Shown here: positions 26,882 to 35,635 of the stretch, piece after piece
Numbering within the stretch: position 1 is the stretch's first letter
How the letters are laid out: every line of letters begins with the position of its first letter
Assembly: GCA_963767645.1 (NCBI GenBank)
Contig: CAVYEW010000011.1
Span: forward strand, 62,001 to 126,000
Source: DATFDN01 sp963767645
GTDB taxonomy: Bacteria > Pseudomonadota > Alphaproteobacteria > Acetobacterales > Acetobacteraceae
Length of the DNA: 64,000 bases
Direction: 5' to 3'
Notes under the pieces: model-generated
Told to the model about the DNA's origin: nothing
The model's database searches: none
The model's input: only the letters and a program-made list of their open reading frames with translations
Position numbers and translations under genes: made by a program

Positions 26882-28021
26882 ATGAGTTCGCCCGCCATCC
26901 TTCAGGTGCTGCCCTCGCTACAAACCGGCGGGGTGGAGCGCGGCACCGTGGAGATCACCGAAGCCATCACTCGCGCCGGCTGGGATGCGCTGGTGGCAAG
27001 CGCCGGCGGCCGCATGGTGGCCGAGGTGGAGCGCGTCGGCGGACGCCATGTCGCGCTGGGCCTGACCGCCAAGGACCCGCTTCGCATCCTGCGCAATGCC
27101 AGAAGCCTCGCACGGCTGATCACCAGAGAGAGCGTGGCTATCGTCCATGCCCGCTCCCGCGCGCCCGGCTGGTCGGCGTTCCTGGCCGCGCGGCGCACCG
27201 GCGCGCATTTCGTGACCACCTATCACGGCGCCTATGGCGAGGATCTGCCGCTCAAGCGCTGGTATAACGCGGTGATGGCGAAAGGCGAGCTGGTGATCGT
27301 CGCCAGCCGGTTCATCGCCGGGCTCGTGCAGCGCCGGCACGGCGTCGATCCGGCCCGCATCCGCATCATCCCGCGCGGCATCGATCCGGAGGTCTTCGAC
27401 CCAGCGATCCGCCCGGAGCGGGCCGAGCGCTTGCGCCGCCTGTGGGGGCTGCCGGAGGGTGCGCCGGTGGTCATGCTGCCAGGCCGCCTGACCGCCTGGA
27501 AGGGACAGGGCACCCTCATCGACGCGGCGGCACGGCTTGTCCGTCGTGATGCGCGGATCGTGCTGGTCGGCTCCGACCAGGGCCGGACCGCCTACGCCAA
27601 GGGCCTGCGGCGACGGGCGGCGGCGCTCGGGCTTGCCGACCGGCTGCACCTGGCCGGCGAATGCGACGACATGCCCGCGGCATTCATGCTTGCCGATGTC
27701 GTGATCCACGCCTCAACGAAACCGGAGGCGTTCGGGCGCGTGGTGATCGAGGCGCAGGCGATGGGCCGGCCGGTGATCGCCGCCGATCTCGGCGGCCCGG
27801 TCGAGACAGTGGAGGACGGCGCGACCGGTTGGCGCGTGCCGCCCGGCGATCCCGTGGCGCTCGCCGCCGCAATCGACCGCGTACTCGCTCTGCCCGACGC
27901 GGCGCGGCACGCGGTCGGCGCGGCAGCACGGCAAGCCGTGGTGGCCGGTTGCACCACCGCCGCCATGCAGGCGGCCACGCTCGCGGTGTACCGCGAAGTG
28001 CTTGCGATGCCGGCTGGCTGA
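26882..28021 (+). CDS. Glycosyltransferase family 4 protein
   Basis: A 379-residue GT-B glycosyltransferase. The N-terminal domain begins VLPSLQTGGVERGTVEITEA and has YHGAYGEDLPLKRWYNAVM. The C-terminal GT4 domain holds RIIPRGIDPEVFDP, VMLPGRLTAWKGQGTLIDA, and the donor-binding EX7E region KPEAFGRVVIEAQAMGRPVIA. No signal sequence is visible, so it acts on the cytosolic face, probably in lipopolysaccharide or exopolysaccharide assembly. It lies directly upstream of thrS. Confidence 0.88.
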   Translation: MSSPAILQVLPSLQTGGVERGTVEITEAITRAGWDALVASAGGRMVAEVERVGGRHVALGLTAKDPLRILRNARSLARLITRESVAIVHARSRAPGWSAFLAARRTGAHFVTTYHGAYGEDLPLKRWYNAVMAKGELVIVASRFIAGLVQRRHGVDPARIRIIPRGIDPEVFDPAIRPERAERLRRLWGLPEGAPVVMLPGRLTAWKGQGTLIDAAARLVRRDARIVLVGSDQGRTAYAKGLRRRAAALGLADRLHLAGECDDMPAAFMLADVVIHASTKPEAFGRVVIEAQAMGRPVIAADLGGPVETVEDGATGWRVPPGDPVALAAAIDRVLALPDAARHAVGAAARQAVVAGCTTAAMQAATLAVYREVLAMPAG

Positions 28022-28058
28022 CCCCATAGACGGGAGCCTACCCAGGAGCTGTCCGCCC

Positions 28059-30014
28059 ATGCCCGCCATCACCCTGCCCGACGGAACCGTTCGCCGCTTC
28101 GACGGCCCGGTCACCGGCACGGCGGTGGCCGAGGCGATCGGGCCGGGCCTGGCGCGCGCGGCGCTGGCCATGAAGCTCGACAACAGGCTCGTGGATCTGG
28201 CGACGGAGATCGACCGCGACGCCGCCGTGACATTCGTGACCCGCCGCGATCCCGAGGCGCTGGAGCTGATTCGCCACGACAGCGCGCATGTGCTGGCTGA
28301 GGCGGTCCAGGCACTCTACCCCGGCACGCAGGTCACGATCGGCCCGCCGATCGAGAACGGCTTCTACTACGACTTCGCCCGCAACACGCCGTTCACGCCA
28401 GAGGACTTCCCGGCGATCGAGGCCAAGATGCGCGAGATCGTCGCGCGCGGCGCCCCGTTCCGCCGCCAGGTGGTGGACCGCGACGAGGCCATACGTTTCT
28501 TCGAGGCCAAGGGCGAGAGCTACAAGGCCGAGTTGATCCGCGACCTGCCGGAGAGCGAGACGATCAGCCTCTATTCGCAGGGCGACTGGATCGACCTCTG
28601 CCGCGGTCCGCACATGCGGACCACCGCTGATGTCGGCTCCGCCTTCAAGCTGATGAAGGTCGCCGGCGCCTATTGGCGGGGCGATCATCGCAACGCCATG
28701 CTGAGCCGCATCTACGGTACTGCCTGGCGCGACCAGAAGGAGCTGGACGCCTACCTGCACCAGCTGGCGGAGGCCGAGCGGCGCGACCATCGGCGGATCG
28801 GCAAGGAGATGGACCTCTTCCACATCCAGGAGGAGGCGGTCGGCAGCATCTTCTGGCACCCGAAGGGCTGGCGTCTGTACCGCACCGTGGAAGGCTACAT
28901 GCGCCGCCGGCTCGACTCGGCGGAATACCAGGAAGTGCGTACGCCCCAACTCCTGGACCGTTCCCTGTGGGAGGCCTCCGGGCATTGGGAGAAGTTCCGC
29001 GAGCACATGTTCATCGCGACAGTGGAAGACGAGGACAAGACCCTCGCCCTGAAGCCGATGAGCTGCCCGTGCCATGTGCTGATCTTTCGCCAGGGCCTCC
29101 GTTCGTACAGAGAGCTGCCGCTGCGCATGGCAGAGTTCGGCTCCTGCCATCGCTACGAGCCTTCGGGCGCGCTGCACGGCATTATGCGGGTGCGTGCCTT
29201 CACCCAGGATGATGCACATATTTTCTGCACCGAGGCGCAGGTCACGCCCGAGACGGTCCGGTTCGTCGATCTGCTGTCCTCGATCTATCGCGACTTAGGC
29301 TTCGAGAGCTTCCAGGTGAAGTTCGCCGACCGGCCGCCGGTCCGGGCCGGCGCGGACGAAGTCTGGGACCGCGCCGAGGAGGCGCTCAAGGTGGCCTGTG
29401 CGACAGCCGGGGTGGAATACGAGCTTAACCCCGGAGAAGGCGCGTTCTACGGCCCGAAGCTTGAGTTCGTGCTTCGCGACGCGATCGGGCGGGACTGGCA
29501 GTGCGGCACGCTCCAGGTCGATTTCGTGCTGCCCGAGCGACTGGACGCGGAGTACGTGGCCGAGGACGGCGCGCGGCGCCGGCCGGCGATGCTGCACCGC
29601 GCGATCCTCGGCAGCTTCGAGCGGTTCCTGGGCATCCTGATCGAGCACTATGCCGGCCGCTTCCCGCTCTGGCTCGCCCCGGTGCAGGTCGTGGTCGCCA
29701 CCATCGTCTCGGATGCCGACGAGTTCGCCCGGGAGGCGGCCGAGGCGCTGCGGACCGCCGGCCTGAGCGTGGAACTCGATCTCTCGAATCAGAAGATCAA
29801 CGCCAAAGTGCGCACGCACAGCCTCGCGCATGTGCCGGTGCTGGCGGTGGTGGGACGGCGCGAGGCGGAGGCGCGCAGCGTGGCGCTGCGCCGGCTCGGC
29901 ACGGAGGCGCAGCTTGTGCTGCCGCTGGAGCAGGCGATCGCCCATCTTGCAGCCGAGGCGATGCCTCCCGATCTCGCTCGCTTGAGGCCGATCGGTGAGC
30001 GCCGAGCCGCTTGA
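28059..30014 (+). CDS. thrS: Threonyl-tRNA synthetase
   Basis: A 651-residue class II synthetase charging tRNA-Thr. Domains in order: TGS (about 1-60, PAITLPDGTVRRFD), the editing SAD domain with HDSAHVLAEAVQALYPGTQVTIGP, the catalytic core with motif 2 FGSCHRYEPSGALHG and motif 1/3 regions (HPKGWRLYRTVEGYM; PAMLHRAILGSFERFLGILIEHYAG), and the anticodon domain (about 545-640). The ATG at 28059 begins the TGS domain; AGGAG is 11 nt upstream. The frame is long and uninterrupted. Confidence 0.97.
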   Translation: MPAITLPDGTVRRFDGPVTGTAVAEAIGPGLARAALAMKLDNRLVDLATEIDRDAAVTFVTRRDPEALELIRHDSAHVLAEAVQALYPGTQVTIGPPIENGFYYDFARNTPFTPEDFPAIEAKMREIVARGAPFRRQVVDRDEAIRFFEAKGESYKAELIRDLPESETISLYSQGDWIDLCRGPHMRTTADVGSAFKLMKVAGAYWRGDHRNAMLSRIYGTAWRDQKELDAYLHQLAEAERRDHRRIGKEMDLFHIQEEAVGSIFWHPKGWRLYRTVEGYMRRRLDSAEYQEVRTPQLLDRSLWEASGHWEKFREHMFIATVEDEDKTLALKPMSCPCHVLIFRQGLRSYRELPLRMAEFGSCHRYEPSGALHGIMRVRAFTQDDAHIFCTEAQVTPETVRFVDLLSSIYRDLGFESFQVKFADRPPVRAGADEVWDRAEEALKVACATAGVEYELNPGEGAFYGPKLEFVLRDAIGRDWQCGTLQVDFVLPERLDAEYVAEDGARRRPAMLHRAILGSFERFLGILIEHYAGRFPLWLAPVQVVVATIVSDADEFAREAAEALRTAGLSVELDLSNQKINAKVRTHSLAHVPVLAVVGRREAEARSVALRRLGTEAQLVLPLEQAIAHLAAEAMPPDLARLRPIGERRAA

Positions 30015-30077
30015 TCGCAAGCCCGCGGACAGCCAGGATAGAGCGCCGACCATTTCCACAGAGACAGGAGCGAGACC

Positions 30078-30614
30078 ATAGCCAGAGGACCGATGACTGC
30101 CCCGCCCACGCGCGAGGGCCCCCGTGTGAACGAGGAGATCAGAGCAGCCCAGGTGCGGCTGATCGATCAGGAGGGCGAGATGCAGGGCGTCTTGTCCGCC
30201 CGAGAGGCACTGCAGAAGGCGTTCTCGGTCGGGCTTGACCTGGTGGAGATCAGCCCCAACGCCGATCCCCCGGTCGCCAAGATCCTCGATTACGGGAAAT
30301 ACAAATACGAACAGCAGAAAAAGAAGAACGAGCAGAAGAAGCGTCAAAAGGTCATCGAGATCAAAGAAGTCAAGGTCCGGCCCAACATCGACGAGAACGA
30401 CTACCAGGTGAAGATGCGCGCCATGAAGTCGTTCATCGAGGAGGGCGACAAGGTCAAGGTGACGCTCCGCTTCCGCGGCCGCGAGATGGCGCACCAGGAA
30501 ATTGGCATGCGGGTTCTGGAGCGCATCCGTCAGGAAATGGACGGCGTCACCAAGGTGGAACAGATGCCGCGGATGGAGAACCGGCAGATGATCATGGTGC
30601 TGACGCCGCGCTGA
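30078..30614 (+). CDS. infC: Translation initiation factor IF-3, probable ATA start
   Basis: IF-3 keeps the 30S subunit free and proofreads initiation. The body (GPRVNEEIRAAQVRLIDQEGEMQGVLS, the lysine-rich linker YEQQKKKNEQKKRQK, and the C-terminal domain) is complete. An ATG at 30093 gives 173 residues. However, an in-frame ATA at 30078 sits 7 nt after AGGAG (30066-30070) and would yield MARGPMTAPP, the typical alphaproteobacterial IF-3 N-terminus. Rare start codons in infC are a known self-regulation device, since IF-3 disfavours them. The ATA start is therefore preferred, though not proven. Confidence 0.88.
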   Translation: MARGPMTAPPTREGPRVNEEIRAAQVRLIDQEGEMQGVLSAREALQKAFSVGLDLVEISPNADPPVAKILDYGKYKYEQQKKKNEQKKRQKVIEIKEVKVRPNIDENDYQVKMRAMKSFIEEGDKVKVTLRFRGREMAHQEIGMRVLERIRQEMDGVTKVEQMPRMENRQMIMVLTPR

Positions 30615-30629
30615 CCCAAGTCTGGCGTC

Positions 30630-31121
30630 ATGAAGACGCTGCTGATCGTGTTCCACTCCGCCACCGGCGGCACGCGGCAGATGGCGGAGGCAGCCGCCCG
30701 TGGCGCATCAATCGAACCCGACACCCGGACGCGCCTCATGCCCGCCTCCGAGGCGCAAGCGTCCGATGTACTGGCGGCCGATGGTTATGTCTTCGCGGCT
30801 CCCGAGAACCTTGCGGCCATCGCCGGTCTGATGAAGGACTTCTTCGACCGGACGTATTACGAAGCGCTGGACCGCATCAACGGCCGACCCTACGCGACCC
30901 TGGTTTGCGCCGGGAGCGACGGCCGCAACGCCGTGCGCCAGATCGAGCGCATCGCCACCGGCTGGAGACTGCGGGCGGTATCCGCACCGCTCATCGTGTG
31001 TACGCACGCCCAAACGCCGGAGGCGATCTTGCGGCCCAAGGTGATCGGCGCCGACGATCTCCGCCGCTGCGAGGAACTTGGAGCGGCCCTCGCCGGCGGT
31101 ATGGCAATGGGGATCTTCTGA
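30630..31121 (+). CDS. Flavodoxin-like / NADPH-dependent FMN reductase family protein
   Basis: A 163-residue flavodoxin-fold protein. The N-terminal phosphate-binding loop VFHSATGGTRQMAEAAARGA binds FMN phosphate, AAPENLAAIAGLMKDFFDRTYY resembles the WrbA/flavin-reductase dimer region, and LVCAGSDGRNAVRQIERIATGW completes the fold. The redox partner is unknown. It begins 15 nt after infC but has no known link to translation. Confidence 0.75.
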   Translation: MKTLLIVFHSATGGTRQMAEAAARGASIEPDTRTRLMPASEAQASDVLAADGYVFAAPENLAAIAGLMKDFFDRTYYEALDRINGRPYATLVCAGSDGRNAVRQIERIATGWRLRAVSAPLIVCTHAQTPEAILRPKVIGADDLRRCEELGAALAGGMAMGIF

Positions 31122-31138
31122 GGCCTTGCCATCGCTTA

Positions 31139-31207
31139 CCCTCCTCCCGCAAGGGAAAGGGGGAGAAGCAAAGCCCCTCCCCTTGCGGGAGGGGCTGGGG
31201 AGGGGTC
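31139..31207. repeat. GC-rich extragenic palindrome between convergent genes
   Basis: The left arm CTCCCGCAAGGG and right arm CCCTTGCGGGAG form an imperfect long hairpin, with purine- and pyrimidine-rich sides extending outward. It lies exactly between two convergent genes, so it may act as a bidirectional terminator or be one copy of a dispersed REP-like element. Only one copy was noticed in the window. Confidence 0.6.
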
Positions 31208-31209
31208 CA

Positions 31210-31797
31210 TCACGGGGTCCCGGTCAGCCTCAAATGCTGCAAAAGCAGCACCGTTTTGGCGTCCACAATCTCTTTCGCCATCACCATCTCCCAGGCGCGG
31301 GCGAGCGGCAACTCAAGGAGTTCGATCTCCTCCCCTTCACCGCGCAAACCGCCGCCTCTGCCGATGCGGTCGTCCAAACCGTACTCGGCAATGAACAGAT
31401 GCAGCTTCTCCGCCGAGGCACCGGGACTCATATAGAGCTCGAACACCTTGCGCAGAGCGTGCAAGCGAATGCCCATCTCCTGCTCGGCTTCCTTGCGGAC
31501 GGTCGCGGCGGGGTCGTCTCCTGTGTCGACCATGCCTGCACAGAGCTCGACCAGCATCGCGGAATCCCCATTGACACAAGCCGTGATGCGGAACTGCCGG
31601 ACCAGCAGCACCGTATTGCGCGAACGGTCGACCGGCAGCACGGCGGCGCCAGGACCATTGTGGTAGACCTCACGATCCAGAGCCTGATGCGAACCGTCCC
31701 GGCGGGTCTGCTCGAAAACGATCTTCTCCAGCTTGAACCAGCCGTCGGACAGCGTTGCGCGTCCGCGAATCCGGACCTCCGACGCGCCACCCTTCAT
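31210..31797 (-). CDS. NUDIX hydrolase (NudK/ADP-ribose pyrophosphatase-like)
   Basis: A 195-residue NUDIX-fold protein resembling GDP-mannose hydrolase NudK: LEKIVFEQTRRDGSHQALDREVY, AVLPVDRSRNTVLLVRQFR and ELCAGMVDTGDDPA precede the Nudix box. In the box (GMVDTGDDPAATVRKEAEQEMGI) the first Glu of the EE pair is Gln and the earlier Glu is Asp, so a usual metal ligand is altered; activity may be reduced or changed. A late FMSPGAS-like motif (LYMSPGASAEKLHLF) is typical of NudK/ADP-ribose hydrolases. The stop of the upstream DUF2332 gene overlaps its start by 4 nt. Confidence 0.85.
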   Translation of the reverse strand: MKGGASEVRIRGRATLSDGWFKLEKIVFEQTRRDGSHQALDREVYHNGPGAAVLPVDRSRNTVLLVRQFRITACVNGDSAMLVELCAGMVDTGDDPAATVRKEAEQEMGIRLHALRKVFELYMSPGASAEKLHLFIAEYGLDDRIGRGGGLRGEGEEIELLELPLARAWEMVMAKEIVDAKTVLLLQHLRLTGTP

Positions 31798-32873
31798 GGG
31801 TCGGAGCCCTCGAGCCAGGTCACAGGAGGGCCATGCGTGTGTGCCCGCGCAAGGCAGCGGTCCCGGCCTCCGGGCCAGAGCGTCAGGCGCAGCTCGGGCA
31901 TCCCGCCGCCGGGGCCACCGCCGGACGAGGGTTCCAGCCGTAGCCAGGCGAGCGGCGAGGCCGGATCAGCACGCCGGCCGGCTTCCTCCACGGCGGATTG
32001 AATCCGCCGCTTCGTCTCCTCGGGAAAATACTCCCAGGCAATGGAGTGGTACAGCACCGTCGTGAGTCCCGTGGCCGGTGCCTGCAGGTGCTTCGATACC
32101 CAAGCCGCGGCCTCGCTTCGCTCCACTCGAACCTTCTCCCGGCACACCAGGGCGACGGCCGCGTCCAAGAGGTGCATGCGCGCCGGCTGGTCAGCCCAGA
32201 CATAGGCCCGAAGGCGCAGACGTGCCGTTTCGTCCTCCAGATCGATCGGTTCCGCGTCCGAGCCGGCGCGTTCGGCAACCGAAATGCCGGCATCCAGAGG
32301 CGGCAGCTTTCCGGCCCACTCCGCCCGCACGACAACGGTGCTGTCCGCATCGCCCCAGTGCGCCCGCCCGCCCAACTCATACTGATAGCGGTCCCACAGC
32401 AGGTTCAGCCCGGCACTCGCGCCGATTTCGAGCATCCGCAGCGGCCTACCCTCCGTCATCCGCGCGATCTCCAGAAAGCCGCCCAGCAGGACGGCCGAGC
32501 GCCCGACCTCATTGGTCTGGGGCGGTGAGCTCAGGAAGGCATCGATCTCCGGGCGGTGCGACGCGATGGCATCCAGCACCGCGCGCCAGACCGCTTCGGC
32601 ATCACCCGCCCGGTCGGATGGAGGATAGACGGCGGCAAGATTTGCGTCGGCTCCGGACAGGACCAGCGCATGCAGGGCAGCTGCCCACCGGAGCGGCACG
32701 GCATCCTGAACCGGATCGTCCGACCAGGAGATGAGGACGCCGCCTACTGACCCGGTGCGCTCATGTTCCGCTGCGGCCCTGTCCAGCAGCGCCGCCATGA
32801 ACGGTGAGCCGAGTTCACCGCACGCCTGCGACTGAACTCGGAAAGCCTGCGCGAGATCGGAACTGCTCGCCAT
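31794..32873 (-). CDS. DUF2332 family protein
   Basis: A 359-residue protein of the DUF2332 family, of unknown function. Characteristic segments are FRVQSQACGELGSPFMAALL, the SAM-like glycine loop EIGASAGLNLLWDRYQYELG, VVVRAEWAGKLPP, and VLYHSIAWEYFPEETKRRI. The LEIGASAGLN loop and overall layout suggest a methyltransferase-like fold. The ATG at 32873 is supported by GGGAGGT; the frame extends upstream. It is coupled to the NUDIX gene. Confidence 0.8.
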   Translation of the reverse strand: MASSSDLAQAFRVQSQACGELGSPFMAALLDRAAAEHERTGSVGGVLISWSDDPVQDAVPLRWAAALHALVLSGADANLAAVYPPSDRAGDAEAVWRAVLDAIASHRPEIDAFLSSPPQTNEVGRSAVLLGGFLEIARMTEGRPLRMLEIGASAGLNLLWDRYQYELGGRAHWGDADSTVVVRAEWAGKLPPLDAGISVAERAGSDAEPIDLEDETARLRLRAYVWADQPARMHLLDAAVALVCREKVRVERSEAAAWVSKHLQAPATGLTTVLYHSIAWEYFPEETKRRIQSAVEEAGRRADPASPLAWLRLEPSSGGGPGGGMPELRLTLWPGGRDRCLARAHTHGPPVTWLEGSDP

Positions 32874-32943
32874 ACGGACCTCCCAGTCCGGCGAGAGCGC
32901 TCGAAGCCGCGCTAGGTTGCCCGCATCCCTGCGCCAGAGCCGA

Positions 32944-33912
32944 TCACCGACGCCGTGCCCGCCATATGGACGCGGCTTGCGCATCGGCTTCCGTTGGCTC
33001 GCTTGCGGCGTTCAGGGCCAGCAGCGCAAGTGCGATCGTGGCGATGACTGTGGGGGTTTGCGGCGTTTCGTCGTGCCAGGTCTGCACGAACTTGGCCCCT
33101 TCAGGGCGTTCTGCCGATACCGGCGGAAATTGCAGTTCGTGACGTGTTGTGCCGGCGAGCAGGTGCGCGGTCGTCGGCCGGGCCGGATTCCGCTCGGCTT
33201 CGCCGCCCCCGCCCTTGACCACGAGCAGCCGAGCGCGGCCAAGCCGTTGCGCCACGCTGAGATGCAAGTCGATATAGGGAGGATGAAACACGCCATCGAT
33301 ACCCGCGCCGGCATCGAAGGGGTCGAGCAGCCGCGCCACCGTATTGACCGGCGAACGCAGCCCCAGGATGGCGCGTAAAGCGAGCAAGCGATCGAGTGCC
33401 GGGCTGAGTGAGGCAAGCTTCAGGTATGCGAAGCCGGTCTTCCGGATCAGCTGAGCGGCATCGTCCCGGTCCTCCGCCGCGCGTCGGCACAGCAAGCGCA
33501 ACGCTTCGGCGACCGGGATGCCGCTGGTGTGCGCATTGGACCCATGCATCACGACGTGATGCCCGGCCTGTCCCAGCGCCAGTGCGGACAGAAGAAACCA
33601 CGGCGCGCCGCGCGTGCGTCCGGCGCCGTAGGAGGGCCAGTCCAGAGAAGCTCCGATCGGTTCCGGCGGTGCGGCAAGCTGCTCCCGCGCCGCTTCCACC
33701 AGGCCCGCCATGCCATCCGGGTCCTCGCCACGGTAGCGCATGAGCATCAGAAAGGCACCGGTCTGGTGCGGATCGGTCTCACCGCGCAGGATCATGCCGA
33801 ATGCAGCGCGCGCCTCCTCCCGGGTCAGCGCCCGGGAGCGACCGGGCCCGCGTCCCAGGATACGGACATACGGGGCAAAGGGGTGTTCGGTCGCCGCGCC
33901 GTCAGGCGGCAA
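32944..33912 (-). CDS. Anthranilate phosphoribosyltransferase-like protein (YbiB/TrpD2)
   Basis: A 322-residue protein of the glycosyltransferase family 3 / TrpD2 group. The N-terminal helical domain begins FAPYVRILGRGPGRSRALTREEARAAFGMILRGETDPHQTGAFLMLMR. The PRPP-loop equivalent is degenerate (HHVVMHGSNAHTSGIP), and SPVNTVARLLDPFDA is conserved with TrpD2/YbiB proteins, which bind nucleic acid rather than making phosphoribosylanthranilate. Its start overlaps the 3' end of cysG by 11 nt, an arrangement common in proteobacteria. Confidence 0.82.
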   Translation of the reverse strand: MPPDGAATEHPFAPYVRILGRGPGRSRALTREEARAAFGMILRGETDPHQTGAFLMLMRYRGEDPDGMAGLVEAAREQLAAPPEPIGASLDWPSYGAGRTRGAPWFLLSALALGQAGHHVVMHGSNAHTSGIPVAEALRLLCRRAAEDRDDAAQLIRKTGFAYLKLASLSPALDRLLALRAILGLRSPVNTVARLLDPFDAGAGIDGVFHPPYIDLHLSVAQRLGRARLLVVKGGGGEAERNPARPTTAHLLAGTTRHELQFPPVSAERPEGAKFVQTWHDETPQTPTVIATIALALLALNAASEPTEADAQAASIWRARRR

Positions 33913-35311
33913 CGCACGTCTCCGCAGGCGCGCTCCGCGCTAGGTCGAGCACTTCCCCGATCAGCACCAGCGTCGGACCGTCCAGCCCGGCGGCGCGTAC
34001 CGCCTCGGCGATGGTCGACAGCGTGCCTGCCACGCGCCGCTCGTTCGGCAAGGTCGCGTTCTCGATCGCGACGGCAGGCGTGCCGGCGCCGCGCCCTGCC
34101 TCGAGGAGTGCGCTCGTCAGCGCCGGAAGGGTGCGCACGCCCATGTAGACGGCGAGCGTGCCGCCCATCTCCGCCAGCGCGCGCCAATCGTGCGGCGGCA
34201 AGCCCGCCTCCTTGCCGTGGGCGGTCACGAAGTGCAGGCTGCGCGCTACGCCACGATGCGTGAGCGGCGCCTGTAGTCCTGCGGCGGCGGCACAGGCGGC
34301 GGTCACACCGGGAACCACTTCGACGGGCACCCCGGCGGCACGCAGCGCATCCAGCTCCTCGCCGCCCCGGCCGAACACGAACGGGTCGCCGCCCTTCAGC
34401 CGTACGACGTGGAGACCTTCCTGCGCAAAGCGCAACATCAGCCGGTTGATCGCCTCCTGGCTCATCGCATGCCGGCCGCAGCGCTTGCCGACATCGATGC
34501 GCCGCGCGTCCCGCCGCGCGAGGTCGAGCACCGCCGGGCCGATCAGGCGATCGTACAGGATCACGTCTGCTTCCTGCAGGGCGCGCAGCGCCTTGATGGT
34601 CAGCAGCTCGGGATCGCCCGGCCCGGCGCCGACCAGGCTCGCGCGCCCCGCTGAAGATGCTCTGCGGGCTGCCAGCCGTTCGTGCATGAGCGCATCGGCC
34701 TCGGCTTCGCTGCCGCGGAGGATCGCGGCGGCTTCCGGACCGCCCAGCACGGCATCCCAGAACCGGCGCCGGTCGTCGCGGCCGAAAGTCTCTGCCGCCC
34801 GCGCACGCCATTTCGCGCAGAATGCTGCCAGCGCGCCATAGCCCTGCGGGATTGCCGCCTCGATCCGCGCCCGCACCGCGCGCGCAAGGGCGGGGGCCAC
34901 GCCGGAGGTGGAGATTGCGATCGCGATACGCCCGCGCTGCACGATGGCGGGGGTGGTGAAGTCGCAGAGCGCCGGCTGGTCAACCGCATTCACCAGCACG
35001 CCACGAAGGCGCGCGGCAGCGACAACTGCCTCTGCGCCGTCCTCCACCGCGACATAGCAAAGCCGCGCGCCGTCCAGATCGCCCGGTTCAAATTCCCGTC
35101 GGTGAACGGCCAATCCGCGCTCCTCGGCGAGTGCCGCCAACGCCTCTGACGGAGCAGGGGCCACCACGCGCGGCACGGCGCCGCTGGCCAGCAGCAGGCG
35201 GAGCTTGGCGACAGCGGCATCGCCCCCGCCCACGACCAGCACCGAGGCACCGGCAAGGTCCAGGAACAATGGGAAAGGCGGCGGCGCTTCAGGCCTGGAC
35301 ACCGGTTTCAC
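33902..35311 (-). CDS. cysG: Siroheme synthase (multifunctional CysG)
   Basis: A 469-residue enzyme joining two parts. The N-terminal precorrin-2 dehydrogenase/ferrochelatase (about 1-210) shows LFLDLAGASVLVVGGGDAAVAKLRLLLASGA, AISTSGVAPALARAVR. The C-terminal uroporphyrinogen-III methyltransferase (about 220-465) shows LVGAGPGDPELLTIKALRALQEADVILYDRL, RLKGGDPFVFGRGGEELDAL and VYMGVRTLP. It makes siroheme for sulfite and nitrite reductases. The start is GTG at 35311. It forms an operon with the TrpD2-like gene. Confidence 0.94.
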   Translation of the reverse strand: MKPVSRPEAPPPFPLFLDLAGASVLVVGGGDAAVAKLRLLLASGAVPRVVAPAPSEALAALAEERGLAVHRREFEPGDLDGARLCYVAVEDGAEAVVAAARLRGVLVNAVDQPALCDFTTPAIVQRGRIAIAISTSGVAPALARAVRARIEAAIPQGYGALAAFCAKWRARAAETFGRDDRRRFWDAVLGGPEAAAILRGSEAEADALMHERLAARRASSAGRASLVGAGPGDPELLTIKALRALQEADVILYDRLIGPAVLDLARRDARRIDVGKRCGRHAMSQEAINRLMLRFAQEGLHVVRLKGGDPFVFGRGGEELDALRAAGVPVEVVPGVTAACAAAAGLQAPLTHRGVARSLHFVTAHGKEAGLPPHDWRALAEMGGTLAVYMGVRTLPALTSALLEAGRGAGTPAVAIENATLPNERRVAGTLSTIAEAVRAAGLDGPTLVLIGEVLDLARSAPAETCVAA

Positions 35312-35635
35312 GTAGAATCTCCCGAAGCTCTGGAATGCACGACCCGCAATTCGTTGCGGCCCGTAGGCTCGCGCCGATCCTCGTGACGCTGGCAGCCGTG
35401 TGGCGACAATCGCCGCGCGCGTTGCCTACCGAAAAGCAGGTATGGGGCATCCTGTCCATGGCTACGGAGGCACGCCCGGGAAGGCAGCGAAGCGTGATGG
35501 AAGATGGTACGATGTGAGGAACCTTTGCGTCGCGCGCGCTCTCTAGCCGTCAGCGGTCCGGTGGAAATCGATGCAAGGGGTAGGCCATAACGGCGCGGAT
35601 CGAACTTGTGCAAATAGCAGGGATAGCCGCCTCCG
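35312..35635. other. Intergenic region upstream of cysG and the sulfotransferase gene
   Basis: About 320 bases between divergent genes. No frame with recognisable homology, no tRNA and no clear promoter consensus was found; it presumably holds promoters for both genes. Confidence 0.4.
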
